A stretch of 64,000 bases of DNA, from assembly GCF_003111665.1 (NCBI RefSeq), contig NZ_CP022188.1, positions 186,001 through 250,000 of the forward strand, in the 5' to 3' direction. A program made the position numbers and the translations under genes. Shown here piece after piece: positions 9,028 through 18,623 of the stretch. The stretch is from Parazoarcus communis. Its GTDB lineage: Bacteria; Pseudomonadota; Gammaproteobacteria; Burkholderiales; Rhodocyclaceae. Each line of letters begins with the position of its first letter. Position 1 is the stretch's first letter. The notes below the pieces were generated by a model. It made no database searches, was not told the origin of the DNA, and was given only the letters and a program-made list of their open reading frames with translations.

Positions 9028-10329
9028 ATGAATTCCAGCAATACCCGCATCTCGAGGCGCACTTTCCTCGGCAACACCGCAGCCCTGTCAGTCGCCGGCA
9101 TGCTCGGCGGCATGCCCCTGCTGGCATCAGGCAAGGAACAGGTCAAGCTCAGCTTCATGTATCCGGTCGGCGTATCCGGCGACATCAACCGCATCGTCTC
9201 CGGCATGATCAGCGGCTTCAACGCCGCTAACCCGGACATTCTTGTCGAGGCCATCTACGCAGGCAGCTACGACAATACCGAACAGAAAGTCATGACCTCA
9301 CTCGGTGTTGGCGACCCTCCGGGCACGTGGCTGCCGATCAACTCCGCACTGCAGACCTTCCTCAGCATGGGTGCGCTCGAGGACGTCACAGCGCTGGCCA
9401 AGGCGGATGACATCTACCAGGACTTCCTGCCCGGCTTCCTTGGCACCTGCATTTCGGACGACAAGCTTTACGGCCTGCCCTTCCAGTGCAGCACGCCTGT
9501 CCTGTATTACAACAAGGCCGCGCTGGCCAAGGCCGGCATCAAGTCCGCCCCCAACAACTGGGACGAACTGTTCGCGACTGCAAAGGCGCTGACCGTACGT
9601 CAGGGGCAGGACGTCACCCAGTGGGGGCTGACCATCGGCGGCGGATGGCACGACTGGATGTTCGAGAGCTACGTCCGGCAGAACGGGCTGGTGCCGTGGA
9701 CCAAGGACAAGGTGATGTTCGACGCCGCCGAATCGGTGGATGCGCTCGAATTCTGGCTGCGCATGGCGCAAGCCGGCGTAATGCCGACCGCATCCACCTG
9801 GCAGGGCTCGGCCAACGACTTCATGGCAGGACGCACGGCCATGCTCTACCACTCCACCGGGTCGATGACCAATCTGCGCAAGTCCTCCCCGTTCGAGGTC
9901 GGCGTCGCACCGATGCCCAAGAACAAGACCTTTGGCGCGAGCATGGGCGGTGGCCCGATCCTGATCGCCAAGCATCAGCCAGACGCGCACAAGCGTGCAT
10001 GCTGGGCCTTTGCGCGCTGGATGACCAACACGGCCAACCAGTCCATGTGGTGCAAGGAAACCGGCTACCTCGCCGCGCGCAAGTCGTCGTGGGAAAGCGC
10101 CGAAATGACGAGCTTTGTTGCCGAGGTGCCGGAGGCAAGGATTGCCCTCGACCAGGCCGCCTTCGCCGGCGCCTTCCTGCAGGTGCCGGGCTATCACAAG
10201 GTGCGCGAGTATCTGAAGAGCGCGATCGACCGCACCCTGATCGGTGAGATCCGCCCCGACGCTGCGCTGCGTGAGGCGACCGCCAGCTCGAATCGCGAGA
10301 TTCAGCGCATGTTGCGCCGTCGCGGCTGA
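9028..10329 (+). CDS. UgpB-like ABC transporter substrate-binding protein (Tat-exported)
   Basis: 433-aa periplasmic solute-binding protein of the family 1 extracellular binding proteins. ATG at 9028 follows GAAGGATC; the frame is open a little further upstream to 8983. The N-terminus has a twin-arginine signal, ISRRTFLGNTAALSVAGML, so it should be exported folded by Tat. The mature part carries a UgpB-like core (NAANPDILVEAIYAGSYDNT, QCSTPVLYYNKAALAKAGI, NNWDEL). It is the first gene of a five-gene operon with two permeases, an ATPase and a DeoR regulator. Candidate ligands are glycerol-3-phosphate or glycerophosphodiesters, because of the UgpB resemblance and the neighbouring phosphodiesterase; another polyol or sugar is possible. 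Confidence 0.87.
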   Translation: MNSSNTRISRRTFLGNTAALSVAGMLGGMPLLASGKEQVKLSFMYPVGVSGDINRIVSGMISGFNAANPDILVEAIYAGSYDNTEQKVMTSLGVGDPPGTWLPINSALQTFLSMGALEDVTALAKADDIYQDFLPGFLGTCISDDKLYGLPFQCSTPVLYYNKAALAKAGIKSAPNNWDELFATAKALTVRQGQDVTQWGLTIGGGWHDWMFESYVRQNGLVPWTKDKVMFDAAESVDALEFWLRMAQAGVMPTASTWQGSANDFMAGRTAMLYHSTGSMTNLRKSSPFEVGVAPMPKNKTFGASMGGGPILIAKHQPDAHKRACWAFARWMTNTANQSMWCKETGYLAARKSSWESAEMTSFVAEVPEARIALDQAAFAGAFLQVPGYHKVREYLKSAIDRTLIGEIRPDAALREATASSNREIQRMLRRRG

Positions 10330-10396
10330 GCCTGCACCCGGGGCACGGATACCTCAGGTATGCGTGCCCCACCCCTTCCGCAAGGACGATCTGCAA

Positions 10397-11293
10397 ATGC
10401 CCCGATTCAACCACGAAGACCTGCGCGACATCCCTGCTGCGGCCCTGATGCTGCTGCCGTCGCTCGTGTTTCTGGCCCTGTTCACCTACTGGCCGATCCT
10501 GCGTTCGGTCTGGTTCAGCTTTCACGATGTCATGCTCGGTTCGCCGGAGATCTTCTTCCTCGGGCTGGAGAATTACACCCGCCTGCTCGCCGACGGCCTG
10601 TTCTGGAAGTCCTTCGGCAACACCGCCATGTACACGCTGCTCACGATCCCGCTGTCCATCATCTGTGCACTGCTGCTTGCCGTCGCCCTCGACACCAAGC
10701 TGCGCGGCATGGCCTTCTACCGCTCGGCCTTTTTCTACCCGGTCATGATCCCGTCGGTCGCCGCCGGCATGGTCTGGGTATTTCTGTATGCCCCCGGTTA
10801 CGGCCCGATCAACGGGCTCATGGCTGCACTCGGGCTGCCCCGCCTCGAATGGCTCTACGACCGCAGCTGGGCCATGCCGGCCATCATCCTGATGAGCGTC
10901 TGGAAATACGCCGGTTATTTCATGCTGATTCTGCTGGCGGCCCTGCAGCTGGTACCGCGCGACCTCTACGAAGCGGCGAGGCTGGACGGCGTCTCCGCCA
11001 CACGCCAATTGCTGCACATCACGATCCCGCTCATCTCGCCGACGCTCTACTTCGTGATCATCATCGGCGTGCTGCATTCGTACCAGATCTTCGATTACGT
11101 CTACGTGATGACGCAGGGCGGGCCGGCAGACGCAACCAATGTATTGACCTTCTACATTTACCAGAACGCCTTCCAGTTTCAGGACATCGGCTATGCGTCG
11201 GCCGTCGCCAATGCCTTGCTCCTGTTCATCATTGCCCTGATCGCCATCCTTGCTGCCACGCTCGGGCGTCGGGTTCACTACCTCGGCAGCTAG
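10397..11293 (+). CDS. ABC transporter permease (UgpA/MalF type)
   Basis: 298-aa inner-membrane permease with six hydrophobic segments. ATG at 10397 (MPRFNHEDLRDIPAAALML) is the plausible start; the frame continues upstream to 10244, but that part would overlap the binding-protein gene. The EAA loop that contacts the ATPase is clear: YEAARLDGVSATRQLLHITI. The context and TM1 (LPSLVFLALFTYWPILRS) match UgpA-type permeases of the carbohydrate-uptake-1 family. It pairs with the second permease, which starts 14 bp downstream. Confidence 0.92.
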   Translation: MPRFNHEDLRDIPAAALMLLPSLVFLALFTYWPILRSVWFSFHDVMLGSPEIFFLGLENYTRLLADGLFWKSFGNTAMYTLLTIPLSIICALLLAVALDTKLRGMAFYRSAFFYPVMIPSVAAGMVWVFLYAPGYGPINGLMAALGLPRLEWLYDRSWAMPAIILMSVWKYAGYFMLILLAALQLVPRDLYEAARLDGVSATRQLLHITIPLISPTLYFVIIIGVLHSYQIFDYVYVMTQGGPADATNVLTFYIYQNAFQFQDIGYASAVANALLLFIIALIAILAATLGRRVHYLGS

Positions 11294-11307
11294 AGAAGGA
11301 CTCGCTC

Positions 11308-12129
11308 ATGCGTCATACCCTAAGCAAGTACTGGCACCACCTCGTGCTGCTGCCGCTCGCACTGCTCTGGCTCAGCCCCATGCTCTGGATCGGCGTCACT
11401 TCGCTCAAGACCAAGTCCGAGGTCTTCGACAGCGCAGCCGGCTGGCTCCCCAGTGTCGCACAGTGGTCAAACTACCCTGCGGCCCTGTCGGTAGCGCCCT
11501 TCGGCCGCTACCTGATCAACTCGGTGCTGGTTACGGGCAGCATCATCGCTGCCCAGCTCATCACCATCACCCTGGCCGCTTACGCGTTTGCCCGTCTGCG
11601 CTTCCCGGGCAAGAACCTGTTGTTCGGGCTGTTTCTGGTGCAGATCATGTTTCCGATCTACGCGATTTTCCTGACCAACTTCGTGACCATCCGTGAGCTC
11701 GGCCTGATGAACAGCCTGTGGGCGCTGATCGTCCCCTTCGTCGCCAGCGGCTACGGCACCTTCATGCTGCGCCAGGCCTTCCGCCAGGTACCCGCAGAGC
11801 TCGCCGATGCCGCCCGCCTCGACGGATGCGGGCACCTGTCGACGCTGTGGCACGTATATCTTCCGCTGGTAAAACCGACCCTGGTGGCGTTTGCCATCAT
11901 CTCCGTGGTGACACACTGGAACGACTACATGTGGCCGCTACTGGTCACCAACAGCGAGGAAGTGCGCACCCTGCCCATCGGACTCGGACTGCTGGCCAAG
12001 GCCGACAGCGGCGCCGACTGGACAAGGCTGATGGCCGCCACGATCGTCGTTGTCTCGCCGCTGCTGCTGTTCTTCGTCATTTTCCAACGCCGCTTCGTCG
12101 ACAGCTTCATGCATGCCGGCATCAAGTAA
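11308..12129 (+). CDS. ABC transporter permease (UgpE/MalG type)
   Basis: 273-aa inner-membrane permease. ATG at 11308 follows GAGAAGGACTC. The signature EAA loop LADAARLDGCGHLSTLWHVY is present, and the protein starts with a cytoplasmic tail and TM1 (LLPLALLWLSPMLWIGVTS). It forms the heterodimeric channel with the preceding permease. The open frame also extends upstream through that gene, but this is a shadow. Confidence 0.92.
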   Translation: MRHTLSKYWHHLVLLPLALLWLSPMLWIGVTSLKTKSEVFDSAAGWLPSVAQWSNYPAALSVAPFGRYLINSVLVTGSIIAAQLITITLAAYAFARLRFPGKNLLFGLFLVQIMFPIYAIFLTNFVTIRELGLMNSLWALIVPFVASGYGTFMLRQAFRQVPAELADAARLDGCGHLSTLWHVYLPLVKPTLVAFAIISVVTHWNDYMWPLLVTNSEEVRTLPIGLGLLAKADSGADWTRLMAATIVVVSPLLLFFVIFQRRFVDSFMHAGIK

Positions 12130-12156
12130 ATCGAATACGCAGAAAGGACCACACTG

Positions 12157-13248
<1,092 letters not shown>

Positions 13249-13264
13249 GCGAAGCGCGACAGAA

Positions 13265-14050
13265 ATGAATATCAGACAAGAAAAAATAGTCGAAATCCTC
13301 CACGCCACCCCCACCCTGAGCATTCTGGAACTGGCACGCTCGCTCAACGTTTCGGATGAGACCATTCGCCGCGATCTCAAACGCCTTGCGGACGAAGGCC
13401 TCATCGAGCGCTTTCACGGCGGAGCCCGTCTGAGCGCGGAGCATTCCGAAGCGCCTTTCAAGCAACGCCTGCGCACCCGGGCGTCAAGCAAGCACGCAAT
13501 TGCTTGTGCCAGCGCCGAACTGGTCGCTGAGGACAGCACGCTGTTTCTGGACAACAGCAGCACTGCCTGTTTTCTTGCGCGGCGACTTGCTCGACGCAAG
13601 GGCCTCACCATCATCACCCCCTCGATTCAGGTCGCCAGGCTGCTTGCCGAAGGAGGCAACAGCAACCGCATCATCGTTCCTGGGGGCGAGTTGCGCACCA
13701 GTGACATGACAATGGTAGGTGCCTCTGCAATCAGCTTTGCGGCACAGTTCTCGCCAGCCCTGTTCATGCTGTCGGTCGCTGCCTTGACGACGGGCGGCTG
13801 CCTGGATTTTGACCTTTACGAAGCCGAGTACAAGCGCACACTGATCCCGCACGCCGCGCAGGTCGTCCTGCTTGCGGATGCGAGCAAATTCGGCAGTGCA
13901 GGCCTCGTCCGCACCTGCAGCCTCGACGACATCGACGTCCTCGTTACCGACTCACAACCACCCGTCGAACTGGCGCAGGCGCTCGCCCCCCGGACACGCG
14001 TCATCGTGGCTAACGTCAATCATGAACAAGGCGAGCTGGAGCGCGCCTGA
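13265..14050 (+). CDS. DeoR-family transcriptional regulator (GlpR-like)
   Basis: 261-aa repressor. The N-terminal winged helix-turn-helix is LSILELARSLNVSDETIRRD followed by the DeoR signature LKRLADEGLIERFHGGA. The C-terminal sensor domain of the DeoRC type includes LFLDNSSTACFLARRL (phosphosugar-binding loop), IIVPGGELRTSDM and LLADASKFG. GlpR of E. coli shares this layout and responds to glycerol-3-phosphate, which fits the UgpBAEC-like operon that it closes; the effector assignment is inferred. ATG at 13265 was chosen; the frame extends upstream inside the ATPase gene. It probably controls its own operon and possibly the divergent phosphodiesterase. Confidence 0.9.
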   Translation: MNIRQEKIVEILHATPTLSILELARSLNVSDETIRRDLKRLADEGLIERFHGGARLSAEHSEAPFKQRLRTRASSKHAIACASAELVAEDSTLFLDNSSTACFLARRLARRKGLTIITPSIQVARLLAEGGNSNRIIVPGGELRTSDMTMVGASAISFAAQFSPALFMLSVAALTTGGCLDFDLYEAEYKRTLIPHAAQVVLLADASKFGSAGLVRTCSLDDIDVLVTDSQPPVELAQALAPRTRVIVANVNHEQGELERA

Positions 14051-14304
14051 TTCTGTCGTCTCGCATCAAACTGATCGCTGGAAGCTCACAGCATCATGCT
14101 GACACTGCGACGCGCCCCATGGCCCGCTGCTGTTGCCGTGCGTCGAGCAGGCGACCGCGGTAAGTCCAAACGACTCCGGTGCACATCCGCCACAGCGCGT
14201 GCTCCGACGGGTATCTCGTCGCCCTGAACACGCCAATCCGTCGTGGCCTGCGGCTGCATCGGTTATGATTGCAGGCTTGACTCGCACGAAAAACTGAAGC
14301 CTCG

Positions 14305-15663
14305 ATGATTCGAAAACTGCTACGCAAGGTCTTTACCCGCGTTGCCACCCCTGTCCGCACCGACCCGGCCCTGATTCCCGTCGACCTGCATGGCATTCGC
14401 AGCGAACAACTTTCGCCCGCTGCGCGCAAGACCTGCGCCGTGCTGCAGGAGAACGGTCACAAGGCCTATGTGGTTGGCGGTGCAGTGCGTGACCTCCTGA
14501 TTGGCCACCCCCCCAAGGATTACGATGTGGCCACCAGCGCCACACCGGAGCAGGTTCGCGCGCTGTTCCGGCGCTCGCGCATCATCGGCCGCCGCTTCAA
14601 GATCGTGCACGTGATGAGTGGGCCCGAGACCATCGAAGTCTCGACCTTCCGCGCCAGTCAGGACGCCGAGACCGACGAGCACGGACGCGTCCTGCACGAC
14701 AACGTTTACGGTTCGCAGGAAGAAGACGCCAGCCGACGCGATTTCACCGTCAATGCGCTGTACTACGATCCGGGCACCGAAACCATCATCGATTACCACC
14801 ACGGCGTTGCCGATGTGCGGCAGAAAACGCTGCGCATCATCGGCGACCCGCGCACACGGTATCGCGAAGATCCGGTGCGGATGCTGCGCGCCGTACGCCT
14901 CGGCGCCAAGCTGGGGCTGTCGATCGACCCGGCCGCGCGCGCGCCGATCCGCGAGATGGCCGTGCTGCTGGAAAACGTGCCCGCGGCACGCCTGTTCGAC
15001 GAGATGCTCAAGCTGCTGTTCTCGGGCTACGCGGTCAAGTGCCTGACCCAGTTGCGCGAAGAAGGACTGCATCACGGCCTGCTGCCACTGCTCGACGTCA
15101 TCCTCGAACAGCCGATGGGCGAGCGCTTCGTGTGGCTGTCGCTGGAGAACACCGACGAACGCGTGCGCCAGGACAAATCCGTCTCGCCGGGCTTCCTCTT
15201 CGCCACCTTGCTGTGGCACGAAGTGCTCAAGGCCTGGGAGGTTCGCAAGAGTGCCGGCGTCGCAAACCAGCCCGCACTGTTCGAGGCGATGGACGAAGTC
15301 CTCGATACACAGGCGCGCAAGCTCGCGATCACCCGCCGCATCGTTGGCGACATCAAGGACATCTGGGCGCTGCAACCGCGCTTCGACAAGCGTGCAGGCA
15401 AGACGCCCTACCGCCTGATCGAGCAGCCGCGCTACCGCGCCGGCTGGGACTTCCTGCGCCTGCGTGCGCAGTCGGGCGAGATCCCGATGGAGATTCCCGA
15501 CTGGTGGAACAACTTCGCACACGCCGGGCACGACCAGCGCGAAAACCTGCTGCGAGCAGCCCCGCAGACGGCCGACGCGCCTGCAAAGAAGCGCCGCCGC
15601 AAACGGCGCAAACCCGCAGCAGCCGACGGTGAAGCAGCAATGGCGGACAGCAGCGCAGAATGA
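14305..15663 (+). CDS. pcnB: Poly(A) polymerase I
   Basis: 452-aa nucleotidyltransferase that adds 3' poly(A) tails to RNA and so promotes decay. The head domain begins AYVVGGAVRDLLIGHPPKDY, with catalytic aspartates in DYDVAT (D72 and D74), then RRSRIIGRRFKIVHVM and the third acidic site in RRDFTVNALYYDP. The neck region RYREDPVRMLRAVRLGAKLG is typical of PcnB/CCA enzymes. The highly basic C-terminus (AKKRRRKRRKPAA) fits poly(A) polymerases and argues against a CCA-adding enzyme. It overlaps folK by 4 bp; the pcnB-folK pair is conserved in proteobacteria. Confidence 0.95.
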   Translation: MIRKLLRKVFTRVATPVRTDPALIPVDLHGIRSEQLSPAARKTCAVLQENGHKAYVVGGAVRDLLIGHPPKDYDVATSATPEQVRALFRRSRIIGRRFKIVHVMSGPETIEVSTFRASQDAETDEHGRVLHDNVYGSQEEDASRRDFTVNALYYDPGTETIIDYHHGVADVRQKTLRIIGDPRTRYREDPVRMLRAVRLGAKLGLSIDPAARAPIREMAVLLENVPAARLFDEMLKLLFSGYAVKCLTQLREEGLHHGLLPLLDVILEQPMGERFVWLSLENTDERVRQDKSVSPGFLFATLLWHEVLKAWEVRKSAGVANQPALFEAMDEVLDTQARKLAITRRIVGDIKDIWALQPRFDKRAGKTPYRLIEQPRYRAGWDFLRLRAQSGEIPMEIPDWWNNFAHAGHDQRENLLRAAPQTADAPAKKRRRKRRKPAAADGEAAMADSSAE

Positions 15664-16151
15664 GCTCAACCCTCGTGCGTGCGTACGTCGCGTTTGGTGC
15701 CAACCTGGGGGAACCTCGCGCGGCGCTCGATTGCGCCATCAAGGCGCTGTCCGCACTTCCCGGAACCCGTGTCGTCGCCTACTCGTCGTGTTACCGCACC
15801 GCGCCGGTTGGCGTGGAAGGCGAGCAGCCGGACTACACCAATGCCGTCATCGCGATCAACACCACGCTCGCGCCACGGCCCCTGCTTGAATCCCTGCTCG
15901 CAATCGAACATGCCGGCGGGCGCACCCGCGACTACCATCAGGCGCCGCGGACCATGGATCTCGATCTCCTCCTGCACGGCGACGCGGTCGTCGACGAGCC
16001 GGGCCTGGTGCTGCCGCATCCGCGCATGCACCAACGCGCATTCGTACTGCAGCCGCTGGCAGAGATCGCGCCCCATGCCTCGGTTCCGGGCATCGGCCGG
16101 GTAACAGACCTGCTGCCCGGCGTGGCCGACCAGCAGATTTCCCGCCTCTGA
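15660..16151 (+). CDS. folK: 2-amino-4-hydroxy-6-hydroxymethyldihydropteridine pyrophosphokinase
   Basis: 163-aa HPPK, which transfers pyrophosphate from ATP to the pterin in folate synthesis. The start AYVAFGANLGEPRAAL, the central YRTAPVGVEGEQPDYTNAV and the signature APRTMDLDLLLHGD (metal-binding Asp pair) followed by LPHPRMHQRAFVLQPLAEIAP are all present. Length is normal. ATGA overlap with pcnB indicates translational coupling. Confidence 0.96.
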   Translation: MSSTLVRAYVAFGANLGEPRAALDCAIKALSALPGTRVVAYSSCYRTAPVGVEGEQPDYTNAVIAINTTLAPRPLLESLLAIEHAGGRTRDYHQAPRTMDLDLLLHGDAVVDEPGLVLPHPRMHQRAFVLQPLAEIAPHASVPGIGRVTDLLPGVADQQISRL

Positions 16152-16161
16152 CATCTCCGCC

Positions 16162-16542
16162 GTGCCCGCCTGGCTCACCGTCCCTGCCGCCCTGCAGAGC
16201 GTTCCCGTGTGGATGCAGACGGCCGCGCTGCTGACGCTCTCCAACGTGTTCATGACCTTCGCCTGGTATGGACACCTGAAGAACCTGCAGCACCGCGCGT
16301 GGTATGTCGCCGCACTGCTGAGCTGGGGCATCGCCCTGTTCGAATACCTGTTGCAGGTTCCGGCAAACCGGATCGGCGCCACAACGCTCAATCTTGCCCA
16401 GCTCAAGATCATGCAGGAAGTGATCACGCTGGTGGTCTTCGTCCCCTTCGTGGTGATCTACATGAAGCAGCCGCTGAAGCTGGACTACCTGTGGGCTGCG
16501 CTGTGCATGCTGGGCGCCGTGTATTTCATCTTCCGCAACTGA
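16162..16542 (+). CDS. DUF486 (DMT-superfamily) membrane protein
   Basis: Small membrane protein with four hydrophobic segments, matching the DUF486 family (LSNVFMTFAWYGHLKNL, SWGIALFEYLLQVPANRIG, LNLAQLKIMQEVITLVVFVPF). Function is unknown; DUF486 is related to small drug/metabolite transporters. The start is uncertain: GTG at 16162 gives 126 aa, while ATG at 16213 gives 109 aa, nearer the usual family length of about 110-115 aa. It follows folK on the same strand by 10 bp and converges on a small minus-strand gene 6 bp away. Confidence 0.85.
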   Translation: MPAWLTVPAALQSVPVWMQTAALLTLSNVFMTFAWYGHLKNLQHRAWYVAALLSWGIALFEYLLQVPANRIGATTLNLAQLKIMQEVITLVVFVPFVVIYMKQPLKLDYLWAALCMLGAVYFIFRN

Positions 16543-16548
16543 CCACGA

Positions 16549-16863
16549 TCAGTAGTCCAGCAGGCTGCGGCAGGTTTCCTGGCGCCCGGTCAGCTGACTG
16601 AAGCGGGCAAGACGCTCACGCACAAACTCATCCGACACCCTGAGATCCGAACAGTAGTCGCGCAGATGCATTGCATGGGCAAGGTTCTGCATGTCGGCCA
16701 CGGTCTTCGCCAGCGCAGGAAAGGTATAGCCCTCGGTGCTGCGCCAGTCCTTGTCCAGCGCCACTTCCTTCGCAGCCGCGGCTGCGGGCGCAGGCGTGCC
16801 CTGACCATGCGCCAGCGGCATGCAGACAAGGCTGATCAAGGTAACAAGCAGGGGTAAACGCAT
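16549..16863 (-). CDS. Small exported protein of unknown function
   Basis: 104 aa. An N-terminal signal peptide is clear (MRLPLLVTLISLVCMPLAHG, cleavage probably after AHG), then an Ala/Pro-rich linker and a helical domain with two cysteines (DYCSDLRVSDEFVRERL and RQETCRS), which could form a disulfide in the periplasm. I do not recognise the family. It lies downstream of pntB on the same strand, beyond a hairpin, and is probably expressed separately. Confidence 0.7.
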   Translation of the reverse strand: MRLPLLVTLISLVCMPLAHGQGTPAPAAAAAKEVALDKDWRSTEGYTFPALAKTVADMQNLAHAMHLRDYCSDLRVSDEFVRERLARFSQLTGRQETCRSLLDY

Positions 16864-16906
16864 CGGGCCGCAGACCGGAAAGGGATACCCTCCAGTCTAC
16901 GGCCCG
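16864..16906 (-). terminator. Hairpin downstream of pntB
   Basis: CGGGCCG and CGGCCCG form a 7-bp stem extended inward by AGAC/GTCT. It lies just beyond the pntB stop and before the next minus-strand gene. No T-run follows, so it may be a weak terminator or an mRNA 3'-end stabiliser. Confidence 0.4.
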
Positions 16907-16927
16907 ACTTCGTTCAAACTTGAGGGA

Positions 16928-18310
16928 TCAGGCCTCCAGCGCCTTCACGTGCGTAATCACCTCACCAATGGCCTGCTGCGCACTGCCGTACAGCATGCGG
17001 CAGTTGTCCTTGTAGAACAACGCGTTTTCGATGCCCGAGTAGCCCGCGCCCTTGCCGCGCTTGACCACGATCACGTTGTGCGCCATGTCCACGTTGAGGA
17101 TGGGCATGCCGTAGATCGGGCTGCTCTTGTCGGTACGCGCCACCGGGTTCACCACGTCGTTGGCACCAATCACCAGCGCCACATCGGCCTGCGGGAAGTC
17201 GGCATTGATCTCCTCAAGGTCGAAGATCTTGTCGTAGGGTACGCCGGCTTCGGCCAGCAGCACGTTCATGTGCCCCGGCATCCGCCCCGCCACCGGGTGA
17301 ATGGCAAACACCACCTCCACCCCGGCCTCTTCGAGCAGCTGCGCCATCTCCCACACCTTGTGCTGCGCCCCGGCCACCGCCATGCCGTAACCGGGCACGA
17401 TGACGACCTTGCTCGCGTAACGCATCACCGACGCGGCATCGAGCGCGGAGAACTCCTTCATGGTGCCTTCGATCGCCTCGCCCTCACCCTCTGCCGCCGC
17501 GCCAGTAAGCGGGGCGAAGATGATGTTCTTGATCGGGCGGTTCATCGCCTTGGCCATCAGCTGCGTGAGCAGCGTACCCGAGGCGCCGACCACGATACCG
17601 GCCACGATCAGCGCGGGGTTGCCGAGCACGAAGCCTTCGAAGCCCACGGCCAGACCGGTGAAGGCGTTGAGCAGCGAGATCACCACCGGCATGTCGGCGC
17701 CGCCGATCGGCATCACCAGCACCGTGCCGAGCGCGAGCGCGAGCACGAAGAAGATGAACACTTCAAAGCCGCTCGGTTGCGCCGAGTAGCTCACCGTCAG
17801 GCCCACGCCGAAGGTGGCCAGCGCGAGGAAGAAGTTGACGTTGTTCTGCGCCGGCAGCCGGATCGCTTTCTTCATGATGCCCTGCAGCTTGGCAAAGGCC
17901 ACGCAGGAGCCGGAGAAGGCCACCGCACCGATGATCGCGCCCAGCGCCATCAGGGTGGAGGTGATGCCGTCGTGCGCCGCACCGCGCACCAGCTCGACCC
18001 CGGCAATCGCCGCCGCCGCACCGCCGCCCATGCCGTTGTAGATGGCGACCATCTGCGGCATGTCGGTCATCTTCACCGTCTTGCCGCTCCACCAGGCCAC
18101 GCCGCCGCCGAGCACGATCGCGGTAACGATCAGCCCAACGTTGTGCAGCCCCGGCATGAAGAAGGTGACCACCGTGGCGCCGATCATCGCGAAGCCGGCC
18201 CAGACGATGCCGCGCCGTGCGGTCACCGGCGAGCTCATGGCCTTCAGGCCGAGGATGAACACCACCGCGGCGATGAAGTACGCCATGCTGACAAACCAGT
18301 TTGAACTCAT
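16928..18310 (-). CDS. pntB: NAD(P) transhydrogenase subunit beta
   Basis: 460-aa subunit of the proton-translocating transhydrogenase, carrying the dII membrane domain (about residues 1-270, many hydrophobic segments) and the NADP(H)-binding dIII domain (about 280-460). dIII motifs are VIVPGYGMAVAGAQHKVWE, HPVAGRMPGHMNVLLAEAGVPYD (cited in part as AGRMPGHMNVLLAEA) and VIGANDVVNPVA. It overlaps the preceding alpha part 2 gene by 4 bp, completing the pntAA-pntAB-pntB operon. The enzyme uses the proton gradient to reduce NADP with NADH. Confidence 0.97.
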   Translation of the reverse strand: MSSNWFVSMAYFIAAVVFILGLKAMSSPVTARRGIVWAGFAMIGATVVTFFMPGLHNVGLIVTAIVLGGGVAWWSGKTVKMTDMPQMVAIYNGMGGGAAAAIAGVELVRGAAHDGITSTLMALGAIIGAVAFSGSCVAFAKLQGIMKKAIRLPAQNNVNFFLALATFGVGLTVSYSAQPSGFEVFIFFVLALALGTVLVMPIGGADMPVVISLLNAFTGLAVGFEGFVLGNPALIVAGIVVGASGTLLTQLMAKAMNRPIKNIIFAPLTGAAAEGEGEAIEGTMKEFSALDAASVMRYASKVVIVPGYGMAVAGAQHKVWEMAQLLEEAGVEVVFAIHPVAGRMPGHMNVLLAEAGVPYDKIFDLEEINADFPQADVALVIGANDVVNPVARTDKSSPIYGMPILNVDMAHNVIVVKRGKGAGYSGIENALFYKDNCRMLYGSAQQAIGEVITHVKALEA

Positions 18311-18612
18311 TTCGCGCCCCCTTCCTTACGCCCACCGGGCTTGAACATGGCCAGCATGCGCTCGGTCACGATGTAGCCGCCGGCGGCGTTGGCCGCGCCG
18401 AGGAACACCGCGAAGAAGCCGATCACCAGTTGCACCGGATCTTCCGGGTCGGCGTGGCCGAGGGCGACCATGGCGCCGATCAGCACCACGCCGTGCACGA
18501 AGTTCGAGCCCGACATCAGCGGCGTGTGCAGGATCACCGGCACGCGCGAGATGACTTCGTAGCCGGCAAACGCGGCCAGCATGAAAATATAGAGTGCGGC
18601 AAAGCCTTCCAT
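18307..18612 (-). CDS. pntAB: NAD(P) transhydrogenase subunit alpha part 2
   Basis: 101 aa with three hydrophobic helices: FAALYIFMLAAFAGYEVI, FVHGVVLIGAMVALG and LVIGFFAVFLGAANAAGGY. This corresponds to the membrane part of the E. coli PntA protein, encoded separately here as in Rhodospirillum. ATG at 18612 follows GGAGAAAC, 11 bp after pntAA; the frame is open upstream, but that part overlaps pntAA and is a shadow. The 3' end overlaps pntB by ATGA. Confidence 0.94.
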   Translation of the reverse strand: MEGFAALYIFMLAAFAGYEVISRVPVILHTPLMSGSNFVHGVVLIGAMVALGHADPEDPVQLVIGFFAVFLGAANAAGGYIVTERMLAMFKPGGRKEGGAK

Positions 18613-18623
18613 GATGTTTCTCC

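Noticed and set aside
14094..14429. Minus-strand frame upstream of pcnB
   Set aside because: Cys/Arg-rich shadow-like sequence, overlapping the pcnB start; no ribosome-binding site or recognisable family.
16820..18304. Plus-strand frame of 494 codons antisense to pntB
   Set aside because: Shadow of the pntB codon pattern; rich in His/Arg/Asp, no motif.
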